Origin: Adiantum capillus-veneris
Lineage: Eukaryota; Streptophyta; Polypodiopsida; Polypodiales; Pteridaceae
DNA length: 64,000 nucleotides
Assembly: GCA_014529385.2 (NCBI GenBank)
Contig: CM043942.1
Location: 107,337,141-107,401,140, forward strand
Reading direction: 5' to 3'
This document shows, one piece after another, positions 32,297 through 43,791 of this stretch. A program made the translations under genes and the position numbers. Position 1 is the first letter of the stretch, and each line of letters starts with the position of its first letter. The notes beneath the pieces are model-generated. The model made no database searches and was not told where the DNA came from. It saw nothing but the letters and a program-made list of their open reading frames with translations.

Positions 32297-33420
32297 CCTA
32301 TCTTGGACAAATGGTGAAGCTTGCTTCTCCCCATGTTGATTTTGGAACTACCTTAGACAAGTGGTGGAGCTTTGCTTTTCGACTCTTCATAATACAATGA
32401 AGTATAGGTTGGTTACATGGTGAATCTTAAAGCCAAACCTCCCATTTTACTAGCATGGAGATGATAGGTTGGACAAGTGGATCAACCTTCTATCATTTCT
32501 CCATGACTATATTGGACAATTAGTAGACCTAACATCTCTCTATGTTGTCTAGAGATGAGCTTGGACAAGTGATGGGCCGTGCTTCTCTCTTCCCTTGGTT
32601 TACTAGTTTGAAGACTCAATATATATACTTTCTTAGATCTAGCTTGAACAAGTGGTGGACCTTGTATCCACAATCTTAATTCATTACAAAAAATTATATG
32701 AGAAAATAACATAGGAATCTTGGTTTGAAGGTCAAGCAATTAGTTTCCAAATGCACATAATAATATATTTTCCACCCATAAGAAAAGAAAGTTAAATATG
32801 TTATTACCAAATTGACAAAGGTAACGTACAAGAATTCTAGCTTTGCATCTTGTCAATCTAAATCTTCATCAAGGCGACATGCATGTATACATCAACTTTC
32901 AAGCCATTCAAGAATACATGCACTTAGATTCCATAGTTTTCTTTTCAAAGTCTTTTAGGTTCTAAAACTCTTTCATATAAAGTATGTAATGGCAAAATTC
33001 TTGAAGCAAACATTTGTGCCCAAGAAAAAGATCCCTCTCACATATTTAAAGTCCATAAATTTTCTGATCCACACTTACACAAGCTTTATTTTGACATCAA
33101 ATATCAATTCTCTCATAGTTACAAATAAATGCAACCTCGATATATGAATTGACAGAAAATTAATTTCTTTTACTATATGACCCAACATAGGCCCCAATCA
33201 AATAAAAAATGAGTCCCCAAAAAATTTGGGTGCACTCTAGCAATACATCACAGTCCCCTTACAATAGGATGCACTCCAATAGTACATTGAAGTCTCCTTA
33301 GAGTAGGGTGCACTCCATTGAATTGTTCATAAAATTGACACACCTTTGTTTTTTTTTTTAAAAGACTATATCAAATTATACAAATGTTGAAAGATACACA
33401 CTAGAATTAAAAAAGCATCT
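32297..33420 (-). repeat. Satellite remnant and AT-rich spacer
   Basis: 32297-32700 continues the reverse-orientation satellite (TGGACAAGTGGTGGACC variants) interrupted by element C. From about 32760 to 33420 the sequence is AT-rich without satellite or gene. A diverged direct pair around 33230-33310 repeats a phrase on 'AGTAGGGTGCACTCC'. Confidence 0.6.
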
Positions 33421-33435
33421 TATGGCCATATTTAT

Positions 33436-34212
33436 TCAGTGCTTTCGTGTTGACAAGTACACACCAAGGACATAATTTGTCTCAGAATAACTGTACTGAT
33501 TTACAATTGTGTTGTATGTATAGACTCTCTTATCTCTTGCATACAACCATCCTACCAACCATGGAATTATGGTTCTCTGCAAGAAGTTTTGAAGTTGCTC
33601 GGAAGTTTGCCTCCACATCTTTGGAAATATAAGATATGTCCCTGGCATGTTCCACATCACCCTATATGGAGTGTCATCAAAAATTAAGGTATTGTTTGCA
33701 TCCAGATCCTCAAATATCTTCCAAATATCACTCAAATTTTTGTGATAAACCCTTGTAAATCCTAACATGATATTTGGATTTTGGCAATTTTTGTTACTCA
33801 TAAACACCTTGAACTTGGTATATTGCTCAGGAAAACATTTTTGTGTGATGCGTTGCATCCTTGTTAAGTTATAGCCACTCCATATCCATAGCTCAAAGTA
33901 TTGAGCACAAAAATCCAAAAAACTTTGTGCGTCTGGTCGCACCACATGATAAACTTCATCTTTATCCTCCACAAGTCGCATGTGTTGAGCCCAAGCTGGC
34001 ATAGAATCTCCATGTTTTATTTCAATTGTCTTGAGAAGTAACCCCTCTAGATCCAAGATAAGTACTCTTTTGATGTCCTTGAAAGCAAGTGGTAGGTGAT
34101 AAGGAGGTGATTCATTCCTTGGACAAGGTCTTGGAGGAGGTTGGATGGGTAATTCAATAGTTTTCTTCAATTTATGCCAGCATATAGCCAATCCATTTTT
34201 CTGTAATGATTC
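33436..34212 (-). CDS. FCP1-like (HAD-superfamily) protein, last exon
   Basis: Terminal exon of a gene read leftwards. A pyrimidine-rich acceptor ending TTTAATTTCAG lies just upstream (about 34213), and the frame is open from there to TGA at 33436; the first in-frame Met gives 251 residues. Residues 43-53 (VLILDLEGLLL) align with the FCP1/NIF motif DxDx(T/V), with Glu in place of the second Asp. WIWSGYN (about residue 104) fits motif II, and LIFDDTPYR (about residue 165) fits the DD-S/T-P-Y motif, all in family order. Plant HAD-like FCP1 homologues often lack the second Asp, so normal phosphatase activity is doubtful. Upstream exons would lie beyond the satellite at 34.5-37.3 kb and were not identified. 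It resembles 37642-38839. Confidence 0.7.
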   Translation of the reverse strand, partial: ESLQKNGLAICWHKLKKTIELPIQPPPRPCPRNESPPYHLPLAFKDIKRVLILDLEGLLLKTIEIKHGDSMPAWAQHMRLVEDKDEVYHVVRPDAQSFLDFCAQYFELWIWSGYNLTRMQRITQKCFPEQYTKFKVFMSNKNCQNPNIMLGFTRVYHKNLSDIWKIFEDLDANNTLIFDDTPYRVMWNMPGTYLIFPKMWRQTSEQLQNFLQRTIIPWLVGWLYARDKRVYTYNTIVNQYSYSETNYVLGVYLSTRKH

Positions 34213-34489
34213 TGAAATTAAAGAACAAGAACACTTAATGCAAAAACAACAATAGATATGAGTTTTACATTGTCTACCCTAAGGTTTTATTAGATACCAA
34301 AATACATCAATGATCTACTCATTAATAGAAAGAAAGTCAAATTAAAATCCTGACTCTTTTTTATGCTACACTCTCTCTTAGTCTCAATACCATGGAGTTC
34401 AACTAGACTTAAGTCAACTAATAACTACTACTTGTTGTTAAAGGTATGCTTGAAGTGCATAAGGATTAACCAATGCTCTAGTGTAGAAT

Positions 34490-37310
34490 GGGTATTTAGG
34501 TCTCAAGGTCTACCACTTATCCAAGCAAAGATCCATTTAGATATGGACACCCAATTTTTCTTAATATAATGATATAGAGTGGACAAGTGGTGAATCCTGA
34601 GACCAAACCACTCATGCTACTAGGGATAATAGGTTGGACAAGTGGTGGACCTTGAATGTAAACCCCCCATCTACAAAGTATCATCGGTTTTGGGTATTTC
34701 AATGGACTCTAGCATCTTGGAGACATGGTGGAGCTTACTTCTCTCCATGTTTCAATGGAGTCTATCTTGGATACATGGTGGAGCATCATTCTCTCCATGT
34801 TTCAATGGAGCCTAGCTTGGACAAGTGGTGGATGTTTGTTTCTCTCTATGTTTGAACAGATTTAGCTTGGACAAGTGGTGGACCTTGGAACAAAACCCCC
34901 ATGTACAACATATCATGGACATTACAAGTGGTGAGAAAAAATATCATTCAATATATAACCTTATAGGTTGGACAAGTGGTGGACCTTGAATGCAAACCCC
35001 CCATGTACAAATTATCAGTCATGCTACTAGGAATAATTTGGTATTAAGGTCCATGTTTCAATGGAGCCTAGCTTGGACAAGTGGTGGACCTTTGTTTCTC
35101 TCTATGTTTCAATAGAATTAGCTTGGACAAGTGGTGAACCTTGGAACAAAACCCCCATGTAAAGCATGTCATGGACATTACAAGTGGTGCGAAAAAATAC
35201 CATTCAAGGTATAACCTTATAGGCTGGACAAGTGGTGGACCTTAGAACCCAATTCCTCTTGATATAATTACATAGAGTGGAAAAGTGGTGAATCATGAGA
35301 CCAAACCTACTAGGGATAATAGGTTGGACAAGTGGTTGACCTTGAATGTAAATCCCCCATGTACAAAATATGGTGGGTTTTGCGTATTTCAATGGAGCCT
35401 AGCATCTTGGAGACATGGTGGAACTTACTTCTCTCCATGGTTTAATGGAGACTATCTAGGAGAAATGATGGAGGTTCCTTCTCTCCATGTTTCAATGGAG
35501 CCTAGCTTGGACAAGTCATGGACCTTTGTTTCTCTCTATGCTTGAATATGGTTAGCTTGGACAAGTGGTGGATCTTGGAATGAAACTCCCATGTAAAACA
35601 TATCATGGGCATTTCAAGTGGCGAGAAAGGATACCATTTAAGATATAACCTTATAGGTTGGACAAGTGGTGGGACTTAACACATTTTTCTTCTTAATATA
35701 ATGACATAGAGTGTACAAGTAGTGCACCTTGAAACCAAACCACTCATGCTACTAGGGATAATATGTTAAACAAGTGGTGAGCCTTGAATGGAGCCTAGCT
35801 TGGAAACATGGTAAAGCTTGCTTCTCTCCATGTTTCAATGCAACCTATCTTGGATAAATGGTGGAGCATCATTCTCTCCATGCTTCAATGGATCCTAGCT
35901 TGGACAAGTGGTGGACCTTTGTTTCTCGCTATGTTTGAATAGAGTTATCTTGGAAAAGTGGTGGACCTTGGAACAAAACCCCCATGTAAAACATATCATG
36001 GGCACTACAAGTGGTGAGAAAAAATACCATTCAATATATAACCTTATAGGTTGAAAAAGTGGTGGACCTTAACACCCAATTATTCTTAATATAATGACAT
36101 AGAGTGGATAAGTGGTGAACTTGGGACCAAACCTACTAGGGAAAATAGGTTGGACAAGTGGTGGACCTTGAATGTAAACCCCCCATGTACAAAATATCAC
36201 TCATCCTACTAGAAATAATTTGGTATTAAGGTCCATGTTTCAATGCAGCCTAGCTTGGAAAAGTGGTGGACCTTTGTTTCTCTCTATGTTTCAATAGAGT
36301 TAGCTTGGACAAGTGGTCCTTGGAACAAAACCCCCATGTAAAATCATGTCATGGGCATTACAAGTGGTGAGAAAAAATAAAATTCAAGCTATGACATTAT
36401 AGGTTGGACAAGCGGTGGACCTTAACACCAAATTTCTCTTAATATAATGACATAGAATGGACAAGTGGTGAATCATGAGACCAAACCTACTAGGGATAAT
36501 AGGTTGGACAGGTGGTGGACCTTAAATGTAAACCCCCCATGTACAAAATATTATGGGTATTGGGTATTTCAATGGATCCTAGAAACTTGGAGACATGGTG
36601 TAGCTTACTTCTCTCCATGTTTCAATGGAGCCTATCTAGGAGAAATAGTGGAGGTTCCTTCTCTCCATGTTTCAATGAGCCTAGCTTGGACAAGTGGTGG
36701 ACCTTTCTTTCTCTATATGTTTTAATAGAGTTAGCTTGGACAAGTGGTGGACCTTGGAATAAAACCCCCATGTAAAACATATCATGGGCATTTCAAGTGG
36801 TGAGAAAGGATACCATTTAAGATATAACCTTATAGGTTGGACAAGTGGTGGACCTTAATACATAGTTCTTCTTGATATAATGACATAGAGTGTACAAGTG
36901 GTGTATCTTGAGACCAAACCACTCGTGCTACTAGGGATAATAGGTTAGACAAGTAGTGGGCCTTGAAATAAAACCCACCATGTACAAAATAAAATGGGTT
37001 TAGCGTATTTAAATGGATCCTAGCTCGGAGACATGGTGGAGCTTGCTTCTCTCCATGTTTCAATGAAGCCTATCTTGGAGAAATGGTGGAGCATCCTTCT
37101 CTCCATGTTTCAATATAGCCTAGCTTGGACAAGTGGTGGACCTTTGGTTCTCTCTATGTTTCAATAGAGTTAGCTTGGACAAGTGGCGGACATTGAAACA
37201 AAACTCCCATGTAAAACATATAATGGGTAGTTCAAGTTGTGAGAAAAAAAACCATTTAAAATATAACCTTATAAGTTGGACAAGTGGTGGAGCTTAACAC
37301 CCAATCCTTT
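34490..37310 (-). repeat. Satellite higher-order array, reverse orientation (part 2)
   Basis: Regular blocks made of CTAGCTTGGACAAGTGGTGG, CTCTCCATGTTTCAATGGAG, AACCCCCCATGTACAAA and ACTAGGGATAATAGGTTGG. The anchor 'CTTAACACC' recurs at about 35241, 35675, 36068, 36421, 36853 and 37293, giving steps of 353-440 bp. The block is the reverse complement of the 440-bp unit at 46.7-50.9 kb in the same internal order. Frames encoding DKWWTLNVNPPCTKY-type peptides are translations of the repeat. Confidence 0.9.
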
Positions 37311-37547
37311 TTTCAAACTAAAAAAGCACAACCTCATGCTAACAAAACTATAAATCTTAATCGAAAGTTTTGAACAAGAAAGAGATCAACAATCTTAATA
37401 AGAAGGATACTTTTCATTTCATTTGATGATTACAAACTAAAAGAAAGTCTCTCAAGAAATTGATAAACAAAAAATGTAGGTGACTGCTTCATTATTTTGA
37501 GCAAAAATATCAAAATCTGTATTGATTGAGCTCCATCTAGTAGTATC
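37300..37547 (-). other. Probable 3' UTR exon of the 37642-38839 gene
   Basis: TTCCTTCCTGCAG ending at 37548 is a strong acceptor, and the upstream exon ends with TAAG followed by GTACTAG (37641/37640). The spliced tail would start GATACTACTAG and carry no further coding sequence. The distal end is unknown. Confidence 0.4.
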
Positions 37548-37641
37548 CTGCAGGAAGGAATAAAAAGAAAGATTTGATAGATACCATGCACATGAGTGTT
37601 CAAGCATATGTATCAAGAATATATGACATGTCACTAGTACC

Positions 37642-38839
37642 TTAGGGTTGGTTTCTATCCAGCCTTAGAAGATTGTTCTCAGCTTTCACCTTATTTATAA
37701 AAGCCTTTGCTGTGGTTGCCTTCAAAACTCCTTTGGTGTTACAACCCAATTGCCTAGCTAAAGTGGTCAATTGTGATGCCTTCATGCTTTCAATGGGCGT
37801 ACGCTCCTTTTCCAAGATCTCTTGTATTTGGGCTCTTCTCATTTCATTGCGGTGGCTTGTGTCACTTGCGTCTTCAATGATAGTTTCATCTCTGTCACCT
37901 TTTGTAGGTGGTATTCTTCTTGCAAAGAACAACTTAGCTGACCAAACATCATTTTTCTGCTTCCAATACTCCATTATTTTTTTGTATTCACTATCATTTG
38001 TCACTATAGGTGGTCCATAACGATTAGAAGCAATCAAATCACGCACATCGCTTCTCTCATCAAGCTGAATCAAGTATGGCAGTAGCTCCTCCAAGAGCAT
38101 ATTGTCAACCATCTTCTCAGCATCAAATTGTGGTGGAAAAATGCAATTGTTTGCTGGTGAAATACATCCCTTGTAAGGAGAGTCATCAATAAGCACTGTT
38201 CTTTGTGGATCACATTCAAACCCCATGGCAATTTTGGCTAGAGGCTTGAACATTGCCTCAACGTTTGGATTGTCGGGTCTAATTTTTTTTTGAGTTTGAG
38301 CAGTGTAGCAAACATCTTGCAACCAAATTTCAAAGAAAGGCAATGTATCCTCAGCTAAGTTGTTTAGTGCTGCAAGGATTTGATACACATTATTCCTAGT
38401 AGCCGTCGACCAAATTGCGACATTAAACCTCTGTAAAATAGTCTTCAAGAATTGGATGCAACCTGGCCTGAGTATAATATATCTTTTTGAATCCATTTTC
38501 ACTGAGTTGTGGTGTAAGGATGGTTGAGGGGAACGTTTCAACAATAGACCATTTAAATCCAATATAATTGTAAGCATGGATTTCTCAACATCTATACTAC
38601 ATGACGTAGTAGCAATTGGCAATAGCTCGTGAGTAGACTTTTCAGTCTCTTTTGATGTATGTTGCATTTTTGAAGCATTGATTTCTTGGTTCTCATTATT
38701 GGAAGCTTGCTCAAGCTGCACAACACTAGACTCTAGTATAGAAATATCATCCATCTTGGGCACTTCAGAAACCATAAAATCTATGGATTCTATAGTTGTT
38801 GACTGAACCATAGGAGCATTATCCATCCCAGTTTATGAA
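37642..38839 (-). CDS. FCP1-like protein with C-terminal SAP-like tail, 394 residues
   Basis: Met at 38826 to TAA 37642-37644, in an exon preceded by an acceptor (TTTTCTTAG, 38840-38841). Residues 1-80 are acidic and disordered-looking. The FCP1/NIF domain spans about 85-265: IILDLNGLLL (D90, Asn at 92 where catalytic members have Asp), RPGCIQFL, VAIWSTATRNN (motif II) and VLIDDSPYKG. The C-terminal region is charged and ends with ASQLTTLARQLGCNTKG..., which resembles a SAP-type helix-turn-helix (inference). Asn for the second Asp suggests altered or lost phosphatase chemistry. The frame is intact, which is rare in this window. It sits between inverted satellite arms, same strand as 33436-34212. 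Confidence 0.75.
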
Positions 38840-39079
38840 CTAAGAAAACACACACACAAATGGTATCTCAAAACCACTAGAATTTTATTCACCATATTTA
38901 TATGTAGAACTCATAGTAAGAAATTTATTTAAGGTAAAGTCGTTGTTAGAATCCCTGCAACCATTTTCAGATTTATACACAAAACACCACTTGTCTAAAA
39001 TACAATCTATTAACTCAACATTTTCCATCCTACACTTTATTAAAGATGAGTACTTAAAGTGAAAACTAAAAGCCACAAC

Positions 39080-39330
39080 TTGTTGAGGAAACATGGATAC
39101 AAGGTCCACCAAATGTCCAACCTAGACTACAAGAAAACAATTAGAGATTTGTCTTAGATTTGGATTCAAAGGCCACCACTTATTCAAGTAAGATAACTTC
39201 ACTTGTTTAAGACAGTAATGTTTGAAGCCCCACCACTTGTCCAACCTAGACATTGATTAAATTTTGGTAAGATTTATCACAAATCTAGAGTAGAATCAAG
39301 ATTCTATGGCCAAGGTAGTTAAATAAGTTA
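39080..39330 (+). repeat. Short satellite stretch, forward orientation
   Basis: Variants of ACAAGGTCCACCAAATGTCCAACCTAGAC occur about every 75 bp. This is where the satellite orientation has switched to forward, between the FCP1-like gene and the SET remnant. Confidence 0.6.
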
Positions 39331-39481
39331 GACAACACACAAAGCATAAGAGCACTCTAGATTCTCGTTGAGCATAAACTAAACAATAATCAAATGTTAT
39401 ATTCACTTGAGATTTCATCCATGAAAAATGAAAATGATGCATGTACTTGAGATTTCCATCCATGTACAATACTTTACAATG

Positions 39482-40010
39482 TCAAGTAAAGTTATAGTCA
39501 GCAAACAACTCTTCTCCTGCTTCAACTTCAGAAATAGTCTCAATGCATACATGGCCATATTCTTCTTACTTGATGTGTGAAGAGGTGCATTTATGCCAAG
39601 GTGGAAAATTTGGATCAAATGCATAGCGTACGTTGGGACAGACATTTGCACTATGAGAACTATTTATATTCATTCAATGTATGATTGATCTTCCTCTTCT
39701 TCTATGTTTGGATCTTCTAGAAGAGAATATTTATAAGCTCTTGGAAATATTTTGCATATCTTTTTCCAGTCTTGAAATCTATACTTATGCCCTCCATATT
39801 TTAGAATAGTCAAACCACTTTCCAGGGTAATATGCACAAATAGCCCATAACCAGCTCCTTGAATACATGAAAGTCGCACTTCAAAATCCACACCGTTAAT
39901 ATGGAAAATTACATCTTTGGGAATAGGAAAAGTTGGTGTCCCAAAAGGATCTTCATGCCAATCATAGTGTGAAATACATCTAGTTTTTATATCACTTAAC
40001 TTCTTTGTGT
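39482..40010 (-). pseudogene. SET-domain protein remnant
   Basis: An acceptor CTTCTTTTTGCAG (40011-40012) opens a frame with a SET-domain start: CIQGAGYGLFVHITLESGLTI then LKYGG, like the family G-x-G-L-F...G-x-x-I-x-x-Y-x-G. After TGA/TAA near 39665 the domain resumes in another frame with SANVCPNVRYAFDPNF, in the position of the NH(S)xxPN motif, and EVEAGEELFADYNF, matching the family GEEL-x-x-DY ending. A TAA interrupts this second part before EEYGHVCIE. SET domains usually methylate lysines; the frameshift and stop make this copy inactive. Upstream exons were not found. Confidence 0.7.
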
Positions 40011-40099
40011 CTGCAAAAAGAAGAAAATATTATGCATAAAATAATGACAAGATCAAAGAAAGATATCATTATTTTATAGTCCAATAGGTCCATTGTATG

Positions 40100-42480
40100 G
40101 AAGACTTAGAGTGCCTCCAAGGTTTCCAAAAAATAAAATCATTGAAAAAAAAAGGCCACTGTGTCTCCAATCTATTGCCCATTTGAAGCATAGAGAGAAC
40201 CAAGGTCCACCACTTGTCCAAGCTAGACATGGAGCATTGACACAAGATACAACACTTATCCAAGAACCCTATAGTATATGTGGTAACATGGGATGCGTTG
40301 ATGCAACAAAAGTAGTCTAGCCTCGACCTCATCCATCTCTTTTTTCTTGTAACCTAGAGGGATTAGTTTCAAGGTCTATCACTAGTCAAGAACTACACAT
40401 AGAACATTGATACAAGGTTACACCACATGTGAAAGGTATCATCTCTAGTAGCATGGATGGTTTGATATCAAGGTTCACCACGTGTCCTACCTATACTCTA
40501 TTGTAGCATAGAGATTCTAGTTTGGTGGTACTACACTTGTCCAAACTTGGCTTGTTGTTGATATCTGGAGGTAATCAAGGGTCCTCCACTTATCCAAGTT
40601 AGGCATATAAAACAATTGCAAGGTCCACCATGTGTACAACATATGATTGATTATAGCATGCATGGTCTTATTTCATGGGCAACCATCTTCTTTCCAACAT
40701 GTGTCCAACATTGGCTCCATTGAAGCATGGAGAGAAGCAAGGTCCACCACTTATCAAAGCTATTATTTTCTCCCACTGCTTTCAAAACCCATAATACATT
40801 GTACATGGGGACGGGGGGGGGGGGGGGTCTTGTTTCAAGGTCCACCACTTGGCTAATATTGTATCCATTGAAACATAAAGAGAAGCAAGCTCGACCATTT
40901 GTCCAAGCTAGGTGCCATTGAAACATGAAAACCCCATAATATGTTGTATACGGGGGGTTTTTTTCAAGGTCTACCACTTGTCTAAGCTATGGCCCATTGG
41001 AACATGGAGAGAAGCAAATCTCCACCACTTTTCTAAGCTAGGATCCATTGAAACATGGAGAGAATCAAGCTCCATTGTTTGTCTAAGCTAGGCTCCATTA
41101 GAACATGGAGAAAACAAGCTCCACCACTTGCCTATTATTGCATAGAGATTCTGGTTTGAAGGTCCACCACTTGTCCAACCTTGCCTTCATGTATGGAGAT
41201 AATCAAGATTGCAATGCTTCTCTAAGGTAGGGACATAAAAGAGTTTCAAGGTCCACTACATATACGATCTATGATGGGTTTTAGCATGGGAGGTTTCATT
41301 TTAAGGTTGACCACTTCTCCAGCTCCGCTTGTCCAACCTCAGATCCATTGAAGCATGGAGAAGAAAGGTCTACCAACTCTCCAAAATAGGCAAGAAAATC
41401 TCTATAAAACCCATGAATTGTTAATATATGCTATGCTATGGAGTTTTGTTTGAAGGTCCACTCCTTATCCAAGCTACAATCCATTGAAGCATGGAAATAA
41501 GTAAGATATATCTCTAGTCGAAGATAGGATCCATTGAAAAATAGAGAGAATCAAGGTCCACCACTTGTCCAAGCTATGCATGGGTAATTGATATAAGGAC
41601 CACTACATTTTCACCTATACTATGCTCTATCATGGATGGTTTCATATCCCACCAATTTTCCAACTTATTTAGTAGGTTGTATTATGGGGGTTTGGTTTCA
41701 AGGTACTTCACTTGTCTAAGGTGGGTTCCATTGAACCATGGAGAGAAACAATGTCTACCACTTGTCCAAAATATGCTCCTTTAAAACATAAAAGAAAGGT
41801 CCACCACTTGTCCAAGCTAATGTTTCTCTCCATTGAAGCATGGAGAGAAACAAGATCTACCACCTGTCCAAAATATGCTCCATTGAAACATAAAAGCAAG
41901 GTCCACCACTTGTCCAAGACAATATAACAAATGGGTGTCGGTTACAAGGTGTACCACACTTGTCTAAACTAGTCTCCATGCAAGGTCCACCACATGTCCA
42001 AGCTATATGATCTTAGCTTGAAGCTCTACCAGACCTCTTGAAATTATGATCCATGTAAGGTCCACCTTTTGTCAAGCTATGACTTTAGTGAGTACTAAAA
42101 CTAAGTAAATTGTAGTACTTAAATACCTTTCCAAGCTCATTAAGATTTTGGTCTCTAAGGCCACCACAACATGTCTAATCTATGCTCTAATTGATTACTT
42201 ATGCTAGTTCTCAAAGTCCAAACATAAGTTCCTTTCTAGCAAGGTTAGTTTAAATTTAGGCTCCAGCACCTGTCTAAGCTAGGTTCAATTTATGAAGCAT
42301 CACCATTTAACCATGATAGGATCTAATGTATCATATCAAGGGGGTATTGATAAAAGGTCCAAAACTTATTGAGTTCAAGCTCTTTAGTAATTAAGTCTTT
42401 GTGAGTATTAAATGTTATAGTTTTAGTTTAAAGATCCACCATTCAAAAACTCAAGTAATTTACTATTTACATTCAAACCT
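40100..42480 (+). repeat. Satellite array, forward orientation (part 3)
   Basis: Irregular copies of AAGGTCCACCACTTGTCCAAGCT and CTCCATTGAAACATGGAGAGAAGCA with diverged fillers. It lacks the clean 440-bp order seen at 46.7-50.9 kb, so it is probably older. A run of 15 G occurs at 40813-40827. Confidence 0.85.
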
Positions 42481-42589
42481 TGAATGCTTGAGATAAAAAA
42501 TACAAACTCAATTAATACTATATAAAGAAAAATCTAACATTAAGAGTATCAAATCAGTAACAAGAAACACTAACATGCACAAGAAACTC

Positions 42590-43791
42590 AAATCATACGT
42601 GTCTCCATTTCCAAAAAGTCCTCCATTGACAGAGGATGTTTTTGTTGTTCTTCTTCTTCTCTTTGTGGAGAGCACTCCTCTGTAATAGGCATAGTGTCGT
42701 CTGATTGCGAAGTGGATTGTTGAAGTCGAGCCCATTTTTCTATATCTTCATGAGACTTAACAAAGTCTAGCAGCATTGGTCCACGTTTTTAGCCCTCCTC
42801 CACACTATCAACTAAGCATATAACTTCTTTTTTTTGTTGTATTCCTTCTTGTGCAACCAAGGAGCCATCACCAAAAACATCAACAAGCTTGTAGTCTTCA
42901 AAACATTATGTACGAATGTAGTGCTTGACCAAAGCTCTTTTTTTTGGCCTCCAAATATTGCAAATCTGGCATATCGTTATCTGCTACTTGAAGAAGAGAA
43001 CAATCATTTGGCATGGGATGTTCTTCTCATCTTCTTATCAGGTCTTCAATGCATTGCCTTGTCCCAATAAGGCAATAACTGTTTGAATTGCTCCTTTGCA
43101 AGGAGCTGATGGAAAGTGATGCAATGCACCACAACAATGGGTAGCTCAGATTATCTCCCATGGCGTGAAAGGCACATTGAATTTTGTGAAGTTAGTGAAA
43201 TCCACAAATGCAAGAAAGACAAATCCAGGATCTGTTGACCCTCTAGCAATAGCCAAGATCCCATCCAAAGCATTGTTAAATGTCTCCTCACTCCACTTCA
43301 AATTGCCTCCAACATTTTTGTCATATCTAAAAACACATAAGCCAATAGGCACTTTATTTTTGAAGTGGCACATCAAGTAGAGATTGCCTTCCATTTGTAG
43401 GCTCACCACTTAGATTGACCATGGCAAATATCTAGGCTTAATTTTCTCCTTTTGAAGGTGAATTTCCCATTGCATGTATTTTATTGCTCCATCTGGAAAA
43501 GCCATTTTCTTTGTTCCACACGTCAAACTAGATCTGATCCATTCCTCGCATAGGATTAAAAGTGTTTTATAAACAAAATCATTGATGTTATACATTTTGA
43601 CCACCTCCTCCTAGTATTTACATTGTGAAGACTCATTCAAATTGTTGAAGCCTTCAAGAAGTGCATCTTGAATCAATTTTGTGTTGCTTCGACTGCTTGA
43701 TTCGATCATACATGTCAGTTGCATCACCATCCTTTGCACTCTTTGACAGTAAAATCTTCTCATCTCGAATCTCTTCTTGAATAGTCTTTAC
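42590..43791 (-). pseudogene. Degenerate downstream coding region of the 44059-45251 gene
   Basis: Past the TAG at 43792-43794 the minus strand stays protein-like for more than 1 kb, with stops and at least one frameshift: IQEEIRDEKILLSK, KMYNINDFVYKTLLILCEEW, MCHFKNKVPIGLCVFRYDKN, KWSEETFNNALDGILAIARG and, near the end, an acidic tail (42590-42776). The pieces are in order and close in frame. They look like one ancestral protein of over 800 residues whose C-terminal half has decayed, unless a splice at ATAG|GTAAAG (about 43792) removes it. Family not recognised. Confidence 0.5.

Noticed and set aside
33220-33310. Short CACTCCAATAGTACA-type pair as a tandem repeat family
   Set aside because: Only two or three degenerate units; too little to call.
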